64,000 nucleotides of DNA from VRUE01 sp963762205 (GTDB lineage: Bacteria > Actinomycetota > Thermoleophilia > Solirubrobacterales > 70-9): the NCBI GenBank assembly GCA_963762205.1, contig CAVXJZ010000001.1, positions 20,054 to 84,053 on the forward strand. The letters are read 5' to 3'. Shown here piece after piece: positions 28,340-38,300 of the stretch. The position numbers and the translations under genes were made by a program. Positions within the stretch are counted from its first letter, which is position 1; the number at the start of each line of letters is the position of its first letter. Below the pieces are notes generated by a model. The model worked only from the letters and a program-made list of their open reading frames with translations, searched no databases and was not told where the DNA came from.

Positions 28340-28737
28340 CAGATGAAGTACATCCCGGAGCCGGCCTCGGCGGCCTCGCGGCGGGCGACTTCGGCGATCG
28401 TCGTCTGGCCGAAGACCTTGCGCAGGGCGGTGACGCCCTCGCCCCAGATGCCGCCGGCCTCGTCGGCTTCCTGGCCGACCTTGCCGTCGAGCGTCTGCAC
28501 GACCTCGAGCACCGTGATCTCGTCGGCGGGGCGCGACAGCGTGTAGCCCCCCTTCATCCCCCTGTGGCTGGTCAGCAGGCCCCCGCGCCTCAGGGTCGAG
28601 AACAGCTGCTCGAGGAACTGCTCGGGGATCTTGCGGCGCTCGGCCAGCTCCTTGATCGGCACCGGCCGGTCGCCCGAGCGAGCGAGCTCCGCCATCGCGA
28701 CGACCGCGTAACGGGACTTCGAGGTGATCGAGATCAC
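28339..28737 (-). CDS. Rrf2-family transcriptional regulator (CymR-like)
   Basis: A 132-aa winged-helix regulator that begins ISITSKSRYAVVAMAELAR and has the recognition region PEQFLEQLFSTLRRGGLLTSHRGMKGGYTLSRP, split here at about residues 38-70. It lacks the three cysteines that hold the Fe-S cluster in IscR and NsrR, so it is more like CymR, which controls cysteine genes and partners with CysK in Firmicutes. It is the first gene of a tightly overlapping Rrf2-cysK-cysE operon, so autoregulation by cysteine status is likely. Its promoter region is the 48 bp shared with the divergent LuxR gene. Confidence 0.9.
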   Translation of the reverse strand: MISITSKSRYAVVAMAELARSGDRPVPIKELAERRKIPEQFLEQLFSTLRRGGLLTSHRGMKGGYTLSRPADEITVLEVVQTLDGKVGQEADEAGGIWGEGVTALRKVFGQTTIAEVARREAAEAGSGMYFI

Positions 28738-28785
28738 CTGTCCTTTCTACCGCACCCTGCGGACCCGGCTCGGTTAGGATCGCCG

Positions 28786-29469
28786 GTGAGGGCCCCGACC
28801 CCGTCGGAGCCCTTCCAGGCCTCGAAACCGCGACCGAACGGAGCCGTCCTGAGCGAGCGCCCACACTGCTTGGTGATCGACGGCCACCCGCTCGTGCGCC
28901 TCGGGGTGCGCAACGCGTTGCGGGGAGGCTTCGAGGTCGACGAGATGGCGAGCCGCAGCGAGGCCGTCGACCTGGTCCGCGACGTCGGCAGCTTCGACGT
29001 CGCGATCGTCGACATGCGGCGTGGTGGGGTCGATCACGAGGCGGCGCTCGACGGCGCGGCGGCGATCCGCGCCCTGCGCAAAGCCGAGCCCGGCCTCGGG
29101 ATCGTCGCCCACGGCGAGCGCCCCGAACGCCATCTGGCGAACGCGGCCCTGCAGGCGGGGGCCAGCGCCTACGTGGCCCGCACCGCGGCGGCGGAGTTGC
29201 TCGCCCGCGCGGTCAGGGCGGTGCTGGCCCAGGAAAGCTTCGTCGACCCGGCCGTGCCCCCGCCCGGCAGCCGCGGCAAGCTGACCCGCCGCCAGCGGGA
29301 AATCCTCCAACTCCTCGCCAACGGCGAATCGACCACGGTGGCGGCCCGCGAACTCGGCCTCAGCGAGGAAACCGTGAAGACCCACACCAGGAACGCGCTG
29401 GGCCGCCTCGGGGCCCGCAACCGGACGCACGCCGTGGCGATCGCCCTGCGCGAGTCGCTGGTCGAATAG
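28786..29469 (+). CDS. NarL/LuxR-type response regulator
   Basis: A 227-aa protein with a receiver-like domain (LVIDGHPLVRLGVRNALRG, then the likely phospho-Asp in VAIVDMRRGG) and a C-terminal LuxR helix-turn-helix (KLTRRQREILQLLANGESTTVAARELGLSEETVKTHTRNALGRLGARNRTHAVAIA, about residues 160-215). The receiver is degenerate: an acidic pair is replaced by VIDGH, so phosphorylation is uncertain. The start is a GTG at 28786; no partner histidine kinase is adjacent. It is convergent with the HDOD-LuxR gene, giving two LuxR-type regulators side by side. Confidence 0.88.
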   Translation: MRAPTPSEPFQASKPRPNGAVLSERPHCLVIDGHPLVRLGVRNALRGGFEVDEMASRSEAVDLVRDVGSFDVAIVDMRRGGVDHEAALDGAAAIRALRKAEPGLGIVAHGERPERHLANAALQAGASAYVARTAAAELLARAVRAVLAQESFVDPAVPPPGSRGKLTRRQREILQLLANGESTTVAARELGLSEETVKTHTRNALGRLGARNRTHAVAIALRESLVE

Positions 29470-29505
29470 CCGCTCGGCGAGTTCCGGAGCGCGAGGCGAA
29501 GGCGC

Positions 29506-30606
29506 CTAGATCCAGCCGTGGTCGCGCGCCGCGAGAACGGCCTGGGCGCGATCCACGGCGCCGATCTTGCCGTAGACGTTGTGCAGGTGGGTGCGGATGG
29601 TCGAGACCGAGAGCTGCATTTCCCCGGCGATCTGCTTGTAGACCATGCCCTCGGAGAGGTGGCGGAGGACGTCGAGCTCACGGGCCGACAGCGGGCACGG
29701 CTCGACGATCCTGGTTCCGCTCTGGCGCGGGTAGGGAAGCTCGTAGAGAACCTGGCGCAGGCCCTCGGGGTCGAGCCCGCACCGCTTCGCCGCGGCCCGC
29801 AGCTGTTCTGGCGCGACCGCCTCGCCCTGCGCGTAGTGGGCGACCATGTCGGCGAGGGAGACCATCGCGCTCAGGCCCTCGGCGTCCTCGGCGTGATGCC
29901 GCTCGATCGCGACCGCGATCTGCGGCGGCATGTTCCAGCGCCGCGCCAGCACGCCGCCGACCAGGGCGTGGTCGATGCCGAGCTGGTCGCGTTCCTCGTG
30001 CAGCCGCTCTTCAGGCGTGTTCGAGACGGCGTCGAAGTGGGGCTGCCGCCCCGGGTGGAGGTTGGTGATGACGAGCCGGCCGACGTCGTGCAGCAGGGCG
30101 GCGACCGCGAGCTCGTCGCGGTTGGCCCAGCCGACCGACCGCCCGATCCGGTCGGCGGCATGCTGAGTGGCCAGGGCGTGCACCCGGAAGCGCTCCGGAC
30201 GCAGGTCGCGGTTGCCGTTCTGCTCGAAGAAATCGAAGACGCCGGCAGTGCCCGCAATCGCCAGGACCCCCGAAGGCTTGAGCACGTCGACCGCCTCCGG
30301 AATGGTGCTTGCGCGCCGCGCGGAGCCGCCGCGGTTGGCGGCGCGCATGACGGCGATCGCGAGGGCGACGTCAGTCTCGACAGCCTCCGTGATCTCGGCC
30401 ACGCGGGCCGTCTCAGCGGTGGCTGCCTTCATCACCCGTGCCTGCGCCTCGACCAGGACGGGGAAGCGATCGACGGCCTCGAACGCCGCCGCCAGGCGCG
30501 CGCCGGGCGCGGGCTTCCCGCCCCCTTTGCGCACCGCATCGGGCTTCACCTTGCCGTTCGTCTGTGTGTTCGTCGATGGCATGCGTAATGAACTCGGCGT
30601 ATTCAT
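29506..30606 (-). CDS. HDOD domain fused to LuxR-type HTH
   Basis: A 366-aa regulator with an unusual architecture. Residues about 35-260 are an HDOD/HD-like signalling domain: VEITDAV-like first helix, VMRAANRGG, the conserved AALLHDVGRLVI, DHALVGGVLARRWNMPPQIAVAIERHH. Residues about 300-366 are a LuxR helix-turn-helix (LSARELDVLRHLSEGMVYKQIAGEMQLSVSTIRTHLHNVYGKIGAVDRAQAV). HDOD proteins usually act without their own DNA-binding domain. Two starts are possible, ATG 30606 or ATG 30582; neither has a strong Shine-Dalgarno. It lies downstream of gltX with an 84-bp gap. Confidence 0.85.
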   Translation of the reverse strand: MNTPSSLRMPSTNTQTNGKVKPDAVRKGGGKPAPGARLAAAFEAVDRFPVLVEAQARVMKAATAETARVAEITEAVETDVALAIAVMRAANRGGSARRASTIPEAVDVLKPSGVLAIAGTAGVFDFFEQNGNRDLRPERFRVHALATQHAADRIGRSVGWANRDELAVAALLHDVGRLVITNLHPGRQPHFDAVSNTPEERLHEERDQLGIDHALVGGVLARRWNMPPQIAVAIERHHAEDAEGLSAMVSLADMVAHYAQGEAVAPEQLRAAAKRCGLDPEGLRQVLYELPYPRQSGTRIVEPCPLSARELDVLRHLSEGMVYKQIAGEMQLSVSTIRTHLHNVYGKIGAVDRAQAVLAARDHGWI

Positions 30607-30690
30607 CGGCAGGAGAGGACGTTTGGTTTAGCGGGATTTTCGTCGAAAGTCGGTACAACCCCGCCTGCGCTTGCACCGAATGGACCGCGA

Positions 30691-32079
30691 TCAGGGTGTG
30701 CCTTCCCCGCCTCGACCCAACCGCGACAGAGCGGCGTCGATGCGGGCGAGCGACGGGTCTCGCCCCAGCACGGCGAGCGACTCGAAGATCCCCGGCGAGA
30801 CATTCGTGCCGGTGATCGCGACCCGGATCGGCTGATAGATCCGGCCCGGCTTGACGCCGAGCGCCTCGGGTAGCGGCGAGAGGGCCGCCTCGACCGCCTC
30901 GGCATCGAAGCCGCCGCTGATCCCGGCGAGGGTCTCGCGCGCCGCCTCGAGCAGGGGCGGGGTGCCGTCCTTCATCACCTTGCGCCAGGCGACCGGGTCC
31001 TCGACGGGCGGCTCGAACAGGAAGGCGATCAGCGGCCAGACCTCGTCAAGGGTCTGGGCTTTGTCCTGGGCGATCTCGCAGGCTGCCCGCAGACGCCCGT
31101 CCGGCTCGCGGCCGAGGTGGGCGGCGACGGTGGCCGTGTAGTCGTCGAGCGGAAGCTCCCGCATGTAGCGGCCGTTGACCCAACGCAGCTTCTTCTCGTC
31201 GAAGATCGCAGCGGCGCTGCCGACGTCCTCGATCCGGAACCTCTCGATCAGCTCCGCGGTCGGTATCAGGGTGGCGTCGTCGTCCGCCCCCCAACCGAGC
31301 AGCGCCAGGTAGTTGCGGACCGCCGCCGGCAGATAGCCCCCCGCGCGCAGCTCCTGGACGGATGCGGCGCCGTGGCGCTTGGAGAGCTTCTTGCCGTCGG
31401 GGCCGTGGAGCAGCGGCAGGTGGGCGTAGCGGGGGTGCGGGTGGCCGAGCGCATCGAGGACGAGCAGCTGCTTCGGGGTGTTGGAGAGGTGGTCGTCGCC
31501 GCGCACGACGTCGGTGATCCCCATCTCGGCGTCGTCGACGGCGACCGCGAAGTTGTAGAGGACGCTGCCGTCTGCCCTGGCGATCACGAAGTCGTCGTAG
31601 CTGCGGTTCGGGAAGGAGACGGGGCCGCGGATCAGGTCCTCGACGACCGTCTCCCCCTGGTCGGGAACGCGCAGCCGCACCGCCGCTCCCGGGTCGTCGA
31701 CGGGCTCCCCCCGGTAGCCGCGGTCGGCCCCGTGCTCTGCCTTCCAGGCCTCGACCTCCTTCGCCGTGGCGGTGTCGCGATAGGCGGCGCCGGAGTCGAG
31801 CAGGCGGGCGAGCGCAGCCTGGTGGCGCTCCTCGCGGGAGAGCTGGGAGACGGGCCCCTCGTCCCAGTCGAGCTGCAGCCAGTGCAGGGCGTCGAGGATC
31901 TGCTCGACGTTCTCGTCGGTCGAGCGCTCGCGGTCGGTGTCCTCGATTCGCAGCACGAGCTCGCCTCCGTGATGGCGGGCGGCGAGCCAGTTGTAGAGGG
32001 CCGTGCGGGCCCCGCCGATGTGCAGGGCGCCGGTCGGCGAGGGGGCGAAGCGCAGGCGAATCGGGGGCTTGTCTGACAC
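30691..32079 (-). CDS. gltX: Glutamyl-tRNA synthetase
   Basis: It charges tRNA-Glu (and, with GatCAB encoded nearby, probably tRNA-Gln). The 462-aa protein has the class I HIGH motif PSPTGALHIGGARTALYNWL, DTDRERSTDE, DGSVLYNFAVAVDDAEMGITDVVRGDDHL (residues about 185-215) and the KMSKS equivalent DGKKLSKRHGA. The anticodon-binding helical domain fills the C-terminal 150 residues. Divergent from nfo with about 70 bp between starts. Confidence 0.97.
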   Translation of the reverse strand: MSDKPPIRLRFAPSPTGALHIGGARTALYNWLAARHHGGELVLRIEDTDRERSTDENVEQILDALHWLQLDWDEGPVSQLSREERHQAALARLLDSGAAYRDTATAKEVEAWKAEHGADRGYRGEPVDDPGAAVRLRVPDQGETVVEDLIRGPVSFPNRSYDDFVIARADGSVLYNFAVAVDDAEMGITDVVRGDDHLSNTPKQLLVLDALGHPHPRYAHLPLLHGPDGKKLSKRHGAASVQELRAGGYLPAAVRNYLALLGWGADDDATLIPTAELIERFRIEDVGSAAAIFDEKKLRWVNGRYMRELPLDDYTATVAAHLGREPDGRLRAACEIAQDKAQTLDEVWPLIAFLFEPPVEDPVAWRKVMKDGTPPLLEAARETLAGISGGFDAEAVEAALSPLPEALGVKPGRIYQPIRVAITGTNVSPGIFESLAVLGRDPSLARIDAALSRLGRGGEGTP

Positions 32080-32150
32080 CGGCGGCAGTCTCGCAGGCCC
32101 GCCGCCGTTTGATCGCGCGGCCGGGGCCGGCCCCCCTAGGATGCCCGCTG

Positions 32151-33023
32151 ATGCTGATCGGAGCGCATGTGTCGACCGCGGGAGGCCTGGAGAAGGCCGT
32201 CGAGCGGGGCGCCGAACGGGGCTGCGAATCGATCCAGATCTTCCACCAGAGCCCGCGCATGTGGCGGCCCACCGACTACGGCGAGGAGGACTTCGCGGCG
32301 TTCCGCGCGGCGATCGACGCCTCGCCGGTGGAGGCGGTCGTGATCCACGCGGTGTACCTGATCAACTGCGCGACCAAGGAGGCCGACCTGCGCAGGAAGT
32401 CGCTTGCCTCGCTCACCCACGCGCTGCGGATCGGCGATGGGATCGGCGCCGCCGGCGTCGTCCTCCATCCGGGCGCCCAGAAAGGCGAGCCGCTGGGCCC
32501 CTCGATGAAGCGGGCGGCGAAGGTGATCGCCGCGGCGCTCGAGGACAGCGACTCCTGTCCGCTGCTGCTCGAGCAGACCGCGGGCCACAAGGGCCTGCTC
32601 GGCCGCGACTTCGACCAGACCGCCGAGCTGGTCGAACTGGCCGGCGGCGGCAAGCGCCTCGGGCTCTGCCTCGACTCCTGCCACCTCTTCGTACAGGGCT
32701 ACGACATCACCGACCCGGAGCATCTCGGGGCAGTGCTCGACGAAGCCGACGAGAAGGTCGGGCTCGAGCGCCTGCGTTGCGTCCACGTCAACGACGCGGC
32801 CGCCCCGTTGGGCTCGTGCCGGGACCGCCACGCCAACATCGGCAAGGGAGAGATGGGTAGAAGCGGCCTGAGGGCATTCCTCTCCGAGCCCCGCTTCGAG
32901 GGCCTGCCCGCGACTCTGGAGACGCCGGGACCGGACAAGAAGGGCGCCGACAAGAGGGAAGTGGCGGCGGCCAAGCGCCTGCGCGGAGCCGGCCTCAAGG
33001 CGCGCCGGAAATCGCCCGCCTAG
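32151..33023 (+). CDS. nfo: Endonuclease IV (AP endonuclease)
   Basis: A Zn-dependent TIM-barrel enzyme that cuts DNA 5' of abasic sites in base-excision repair. The 290-aa protein begins LIGAHVSTAGGLEKAV and carries the metal-ligand motifs HAVYLINCAT, LHPGAQKGE, LEQTAGHKGLLG, LCLDSCHLFVQGYD, HVNDAAAPLGSCRDRHANIGKG and LETPGPDKKG. The ATG at 32151 is chosen because homologues begin LIGAHVS; the in-frame upstream region overlaps the divergent gltX promoter. Confidence 0.96.
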   Translation: MLIGAHVSTAGGLEKAVERGAERGCESIQIFHQSPRMWRPTDYGEEDFAAFRAAIDASPVEAVVIHAVYLINCATKEADLRRKSLASLTHALRIGDGIGAAGVVLHPGAQKGEPLGPSMKRAAKVIAAALEDSDSCPLLLEQTAGHKGLLGRDFDQTAELVELAGGGKRLGLCLDSCHLFVQGYDITDPEHLGAVLDEADEKVGLERLRCVHVNDAAAPLGSCRDRHANIGKGEMGRSGLRAFLSEPRFEGLPATLETPGPDKKGADKREVAAAKRLRGAGLKARRKSPA

Positions 33024-33096
33024 TCCCAGAATTGGGGTTGCCGGCTCTTACGGGCTCCCCCTAGGCTTTCTATCGGGTCAATCGAGGAGGAATCGG

Positions 33097-33504
33097 ATGA
33101 AGTGCCGGAGCGCGATCGCCGCAATCGGAATGGCGCTGCTCGGGGTGGTCGCCGCCGGCCAGGCGATCGCGGCAACCCCGGTCAAGACGTCGGTGACGAT
33201 CCTCGACGGGAACGGGGAACGATTCGCCGGGAAGGTGACATCGCCGAAGAGGGCGTGTGTCAAGGGCCGCAAGGTCATCCTCTACACGAGATCGCTTGAA
33301 CGCCGCGGCCGCGGTCTTTACCGGGGCTTCGAAGCGGTGGCGCGAACAAGGAGCAAGTCGAACGGCGCCTGGAAGGTCACGACCTCGCCCTCCGACGCGT
33401 TCCTCGAGGGCGACTACCGGGCCTTCGTGGCGGCCAAGCGGGTCTCCTCCGGCGGTCGCAACCTGCTCTGCAAGGCCCGCTGGGGGCCTCTCAAACACGT
33501 CTGA
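33097..33504 (+). CDS. Small secreted protein, unknown function
   Basis: A 135-aa protein with a clear signal peptide: basic start MKCRS, hydrophobic core AIGMALLGVVAAGQAI and a likely cleavage after AIAATP. The mature part is basic, contains two Cys (in RACVKG and LLCKAR) that could form a disulfide, and a predicted beta-rich fold similar to small extracellular proteins common in Solirubrobacterales. A strong Shine-Dalgarno GAGGAGGA lies upstream. Function unknown. Confidence 0.8.
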   Translation: MKCRSAIAAIGMALLGVVAAGQAIAATPVKTSVTILDGNGERFAGKVTSPKRACVKGRKVILYTRSLERRGRGLYRGFEAVARTRSKSNGAWKVTTSPSDAFLEGDYRAFVAAKRVSSGGRNLLCKARWGPLKHV

Positions 33505-33534
33505 GGGCGTTCGGCCCAATCGAGACGGCGGGCT

Positions 33535-34827
33535 CTACCTGATCTGCAGCCCGCTGATCGCGCGGGAGATGACCAGGCGCTGGATCTCCGAGGTGCCCTC
33601 GAAGATCGTGTAGATCTTCGCGTCGCGGTGCATGCGCTCGACCGGGAACTCGCGCGTGTAGCCGTTGCCGCCGAGGATCTGGATCGCGCGCTCGGTCGCC
33701 CAGACGGCGACCTCGCCCGCCTTCAGCTTCGCCATCGAGCCCTCGGCGTTCTCGAAGGTCTTGCCGGAGCGGCCCATCCAGGCGCCGCGCCAGACCAGCA
33801 GGCGGGCGGCGTCGATCTCGAGCTTCATGTCGGCCAGGGCGAAGGCGATCGCCTGGTTCTCGATGATCGCGCGACCGAACTGGCGGCGCTCTTTGGCGTA
33901 CTCGAGCGAGTACTCGTAGGCGGCGCGGGCGATGCCGATCGCCTGGGCGCCGACCGTCGGCCGGCTCGCCTCGAAGGTCTGCATCGCCGCCTGCGACTTC
34001 GACTTCTTGCCCTCGCGGACGCGCGCCAGGCGCTCGTCGAGCTTCTCCTTGCCGCCCAGCAGGCAGGAGCCGGGAATCCGGCAGTCGTCGAGGTGGACGT
34101 CGGCGGTGTGCGATGCGCGCAGGCCGTGCTTCTTGACCTTCGCGCCCTGCTCGCAGCCCTCGGTCCCGGGCGGGATCACGAACGCCGCGTGGCCGCGGGA
34201 GCCGAGCTCGCGGTCGACCGAGGCGATCACCACGTGGACGTCGGCGATGCCGCCGTTGGTGGCCCACGCCTTCTGGCCGTTGAGCACCCACTCGTCCTTC
34301 GCCTCGTCGTACTTGGCGGTCGTGCGGATCGCCGAGATGTCGGAGCCGGCGTCGGGCTCCGAAGCGCAGAAGGCCGCCACCTTCGGCTCCTCGGCGCTGC
34401 CGAAGCACTGCGGGATCCACTCGCCGAGCTGCTCGGGGGTTCCCTGCCCGAAGATTGCGGCGACGGCGAGCGAGGTGCCGAAGATGCTCATCCCGATTCC
34501 GGCGTCCCCCCAGAAGAGCTCCTCGTTGACGATCGGCAGGGTGAGGCCGGACTCGTCGGCCCAGAACTGCGCCAGGCCTTCGAAGCCGTAGAGGCCGATC
34601 TTGGCGGCCTCCTGGATCACCGGCCACGGCGTCTCCTCGCGCTCGTCCCATTCTGCGGCGGCCGGCCGAACCGTGCTCTCGGCGAAGCCGTGAACCCAAT
34701 CGCGGATGTCCTGCTGGTCCTGGTTCAGCTCCAGGGTGAAGCCCGGTCCGCCCTCGCCGCTGCCGGCGCCGCCCGCCGCCTCGGCGACGATGTCGGCTGT
34801 CGTCTCGGGCGCGTCGGCGGTCGCCAT
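33535..34827 (-). CDS. Acyl-CoA dehydrogenase
   Basis: An FAD-dependent enzyme that introduces the alpha-beta double bond of an acyl-CoA. The 430-aa protein has an N-terminal Ala/Glu-rich lead, then LNQDQQDIRDWVHGFAES, the FAD motif CASEPDAGSDISAIRT, KAWATNGGIADV and the C-terminal DAKIYTIFEGTSEIQRLVISRAI, where the Glu of FEGTS is the usual catalytic base. The chain-length specificity cannot be read from sequence. The gene appears monocistronic. Confidence 0.92.
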   Translation of the reverse strand: MATADAPETTADIVAEAAGGAGSGEGGPGFTLELNQDQQDIRDWVHGFAESTVRPAAAEWDEREETPWPVIQEAAKIGLYGFEGLAQFWADESGLTLPIVNEELFWGDAGIGMSIFGTSLAVAAIFGQGTPEQLGEWIPQCFGSAEEPKVAAFCASEPDAGSDISAIRTTAKYDEAKDEWVLNGQKAWATNGGIADVHVVIASVDRELGSRGHAAFVIPPGTEGCEQGAKVKKHGLRASHTADVHLDDCRIPGSCLLGGKEKLDERLARVREGKKSKSQAAMQTFEASRPTVGAQAIGIARAAYEYSLEYAKERRQFGRAIIENQAIAFALADMKLEIDAARLLVWRGAWMGRSGKTFENAEGSMAKLKAGEVAVWATERAIQILGGNGYTREFPVERMHRDAKIYTIFEGTSEIQRLVISRAISGLQIR

Positions 34828-34885
34828 GGGCGCGATGCTACATCAAATCGTGTCGTCGTTCGCGGGACGAGCGGGCGCTCGCGGC

Positions 34886-35260
34886 TCAGAGGTCGCGCAG
34901 GTCGAAGGCGCGCAGGCCCTCGGCGCCCTCGTCGGCACAGTCGAAGAAGCGGCGGTTGACGCAGTCGTAGGAGGAGCCGGCGCCCTCGTAGGCACGCTCG
35001 ACCGAGAACTGGCAGTGGGGCAGCGCCTCGCCGGTCATCTTGACCCCGCCGAAGCCGCCCGGCTGGAGCACGGCGTCGAGCTCGACCCGCGCCCCGTAGA
35101 CCCCCTGCATGCAGCCCACGTACTGGGTGCCGGTGAGCATGTCGAGATAGCTGTAGAGATAGCCGCAGCCCATCTCGACGCAGCCACGCGGCTCGACCAT
35201 CTTGTCGCAGAAGGAGCGGCACTGGCGGCACTCGCCGGTCTTCTCCTTGATGGCTGGCAT
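34886..35260 (-). CDS. Cysteine-rich protein, unknown function
   Basis: A 124-aa protein starting at ATG 35258-35260. It contains nine cysteines: 11, 14 and 18 in a CxxCxxxC cluster at the N-terminus, then 27, 32, 50, 83, 100 and 108. No signal peptide or membrane helix is seen. The pattern suggests a metal or Fe-S site with an additional cysteine-rich fold. It is conserved enough in codon use to be real and lies between acyl-CoA dehydrogenase and dnaE, all on the minus strand. I do not recognise the family. Confidence 0.7.
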   Translation of the reverse strand: MPAIKEKTGECRQCRSFCDKMVEPRGCVEMGCGYLYSYLDMLTGTQYVGCMQGVYGARVELDAVLQPGGFGGVKMTGEALPHCQFSVERAYEGAGSSYDCVNRRFFDCADEGAEGLRAFDLRDL

Positions 35261-35369
35261 TCGCAAAGTCTAGGTGGATTGCCGCGTTAGAACCAAGGGG
35301 TTCGGTGGGCGCGGGAAGCGCAGTGTGCTCTGCACACAGGCGACCGAGGACGCCGAAGGTGGCCGGTCC

Positions 35370-38300
35370 TCACGCCGCCAGGGAGTCCGGGCCGAGGACG
35401 TGGCCAAGCTCCGCCCGCAGGCCGCTCGTGTTGCGTACCCGGTAGGCGTCGCCGAGGACGAGCCTTGTGGGGTCTCCCTCTCCCGGGATGACCGCGAGGT
35501 GCACGTCGGCCTCGCCCTTGTGGTGCTCGAATACGGCCTTCAGCTCCTCGAGCAGGCCGGGGGTCCACCGCGCCGCGTCGATCGTCAGGCGCAGGGGCTC
35601 GGCCGGGGCGCCGGCGGCGGCGCTCGCCCTGGCCACCTCCTCCTGATCGGGCTCGAAGCGCTCCGCCTCCTGGACGACGAGCTTGGTCTCGCCGCGCTCC
35701 TTGTGGTCGAGCCGGCCGCGGACGAGGACCACCGCGTCGGGCTCGATCACGGCCGCGCTCTCAGACTGGTCCGCCTTGAAGACGAGCATCTCGACCTGGC
35801 CCTCGACGTCGTCCAGCGTCGCGAACATCATCTGCGAGCCGCTCTTGGTGCGGATCTTCTTGCAGCTGGCGACGATCCCGCCGACCGTCACCCAGGCGCC
35901 GTCGGGTTTGCCCGAGAGCTGGGCGATCGAGCAGTCGACGCGGGCCGTGAGCGCGTCCCGCACTTCCGCCAGCGGGTGCGAGGAGAGGTAGGTGCCGAGG
36001 GTCTCCTTCTCCATCGCCAGCAGCGTCGAGCGGTCGAACTCCTCGGCGGAGATCGGCGGCCGGTGCTGGTGGGCGGCCTGCGCGCCGCCACCGCCGTCGG
36101 CTCCGTCCTCGCCGCCGAAGTCGAAGATCGAGCCCTGGCCGAGCTGGGCGTCCTCCTGGGCCTTCTGGCCCGCCGACTGCGCCGCCGGCAGCGCCTCGAG
36201 CATGCCCTTGCGCGAGGCGCCGGTCGAGTCGAGGGCGCCGCACTTGATCAGGCACTCGATCGCGCGTTTGTTGACCGCGCGGGCGTCGACCCGCTCGCAG
36301 AAGTCCCAGAGCGAGGCGATCGGCTTGTCCTCGCGGGCGCGCAGGATCGCCTCGACCGCGGCGCGCCCGACGTTCTTGACCGCGTCGAGCCCGAAGCGGA
36401 TCGCCTTCTCGGAGACGACGAAGTCGTGGTCGGAGGAGTCGACGTCGGGGGGCAGGACCTCGATTCCCATCTCCTCGCAGCGGTTGACGAAGAAGGGCAC
36501 CTTGTCTTTGGTGTTCATCACCGAGGAGATCACCGCCGCCATGTACTCGGCCGGGTAGTTGGCCTTCAGGTAGGCCGTGCGGTAGGCGATCAGCGCGTAG
36601 CAGGCCGCGTGGGACTTGTTGAAGGAGTAGTCGGCGGCGGCCTCCATCAGCGACCACATGTCGCGGGCGACCTTGCCGGCCGTCCCGGAGGCCTCCATGC
36701 CCTCGAGGAATTTGGCCTTCATCGTCGCCATCAGGTCCCGCTTCTTCTTGCCGATCGCCTTGCGCAGGTCGTCCGCCTCTGCCGGGCTGAAGCCGGCCAT
36801 CCGCTTGGCGATCTCCATCAACTGCTCCTGGTACAGGACGCAGCCGTAGGTCGGCTCGGTGATCGGCCGCAGCCGGTCGTCGGCGTAGGTGACCGAGCCG
36901 GGGTCCCGCTTCCCCTTCGCGTACTCGGGGATGTAGCGCATCGCGCCCGGCCGGTAGAGGGAGACGAGCGCGACGATGTCGTCGAATTCCGTCGGCCGCA
37001 CCTTCTTCATCGCCTCCGTCATGCCCTCGGACTCGAGCTGGAAGACCCCGGTCCCCTCCCCACGGGCGAGCATCTCGTAAGTCCTGGCGTCGTCCATCGG
37101 GACCTCGGCGATGTCCAGCTCGACCCCGCGCGAGCGGCGGATGATGTCGACGGCGTCCTCGATCACGTCGAGGTTGCGCAGCCCGAGGAAGTCCATCTTC
37201 AGTAGTCCGATCTCCTCGATCGGGCCCATCGAGTACTGGGTGACGATCTTGTACTGGCGCTCGGGCTTGCCGCCGCTACCGTTGGCGGCCGGAGCGCTGC
37301 GGTCCTCGGCCAGCTGCAAAGGCACGACCTCCTGCAGCGGCCGGTCCGCGATCACCACCGCCGCCGCGTGGATCGAGTTGTTGCGGATGATTCCCTCGAG
37401 GCCCTGGGCGACGTCGATGATCCGTTTCGCGTCGGGCTCGGCGTCGCAGGTCTGCCGCAGTTCCTGGCCCGGCTTGAGGCACTCCTCGAAGGACGGGCTG
37501 CGGCCCATGATCGGCTCCGGGATCTGCTTCGCGAGGCGGTCGCCGGTGCCGTAGTCGAAGCCGAGCACGCGGGCCGCGTCGCGGGTCGCGGCCCGTGGCG
37601 CCATCTTGCCGAAGGTGATGATCTGGGCGACCGATTCACGGCCGTACTTCTCGGAGACGTAGCGGATCATGCGCTCGCGGCCGCGGACCGAGAAGTCGAT
37701 GTCGATGTCCGGCATCGATTTGCGGCCGGGATTGAGGAAGCGCTCGAAGAGCAGGTCGTTGGCGAGCGGGTCGAGGTCGGTGATGTCGAGGCAGTAGGAG
37801 ACGATCGAGCCGGCCGCCGAGCCGCGGCCCGGGCCGACGGCGACGCCGTTCTCCTTCGCGTAGCGGACGAAGTCCCAGACGATCAGGAAGTAGGAGGAGA
37901 AGCCCATCTCCTCGATCACCCCGAGCTCGAACTCCATCCGCTCGACCGCCTCCGCCGCCGGCGGGTCCCCGTAGCGACCACGCAGGCCCTCGGCGGCGAT
38001 CCGCCGCAGCATCGCCTCCGGCTCCTCGCCTTCGGGGGTCGGGTAGCGGGGCAGCAGCAGCGAGCCGAGCTCGATGTCCAGCGCGCAGCGCTCGGCGATC
38101 TCGATCGTGCTCGGCACCGCCTCCGGCCACTCGGCAAAGGACTCCGCCATTTCCTCGGAGCTCTTCAGGTAGAACTCGTTGGTGTCGAAGCTCATCTTCG
38201 GCGCCTCGAGCGTCGACTTCGTCTGCACGCAGAGCAGCGCGGCGTGGTTGTCGAAGTCCTCCCGTCGCAGGTAGTGGACGTCGGCGGTGCCGACCAGCGG

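Noticed and set aside
35274..37205. A 643-codon plus-strand frame opposite dnaE
   Set aside because: Shadow frame of dnaE without motifs.
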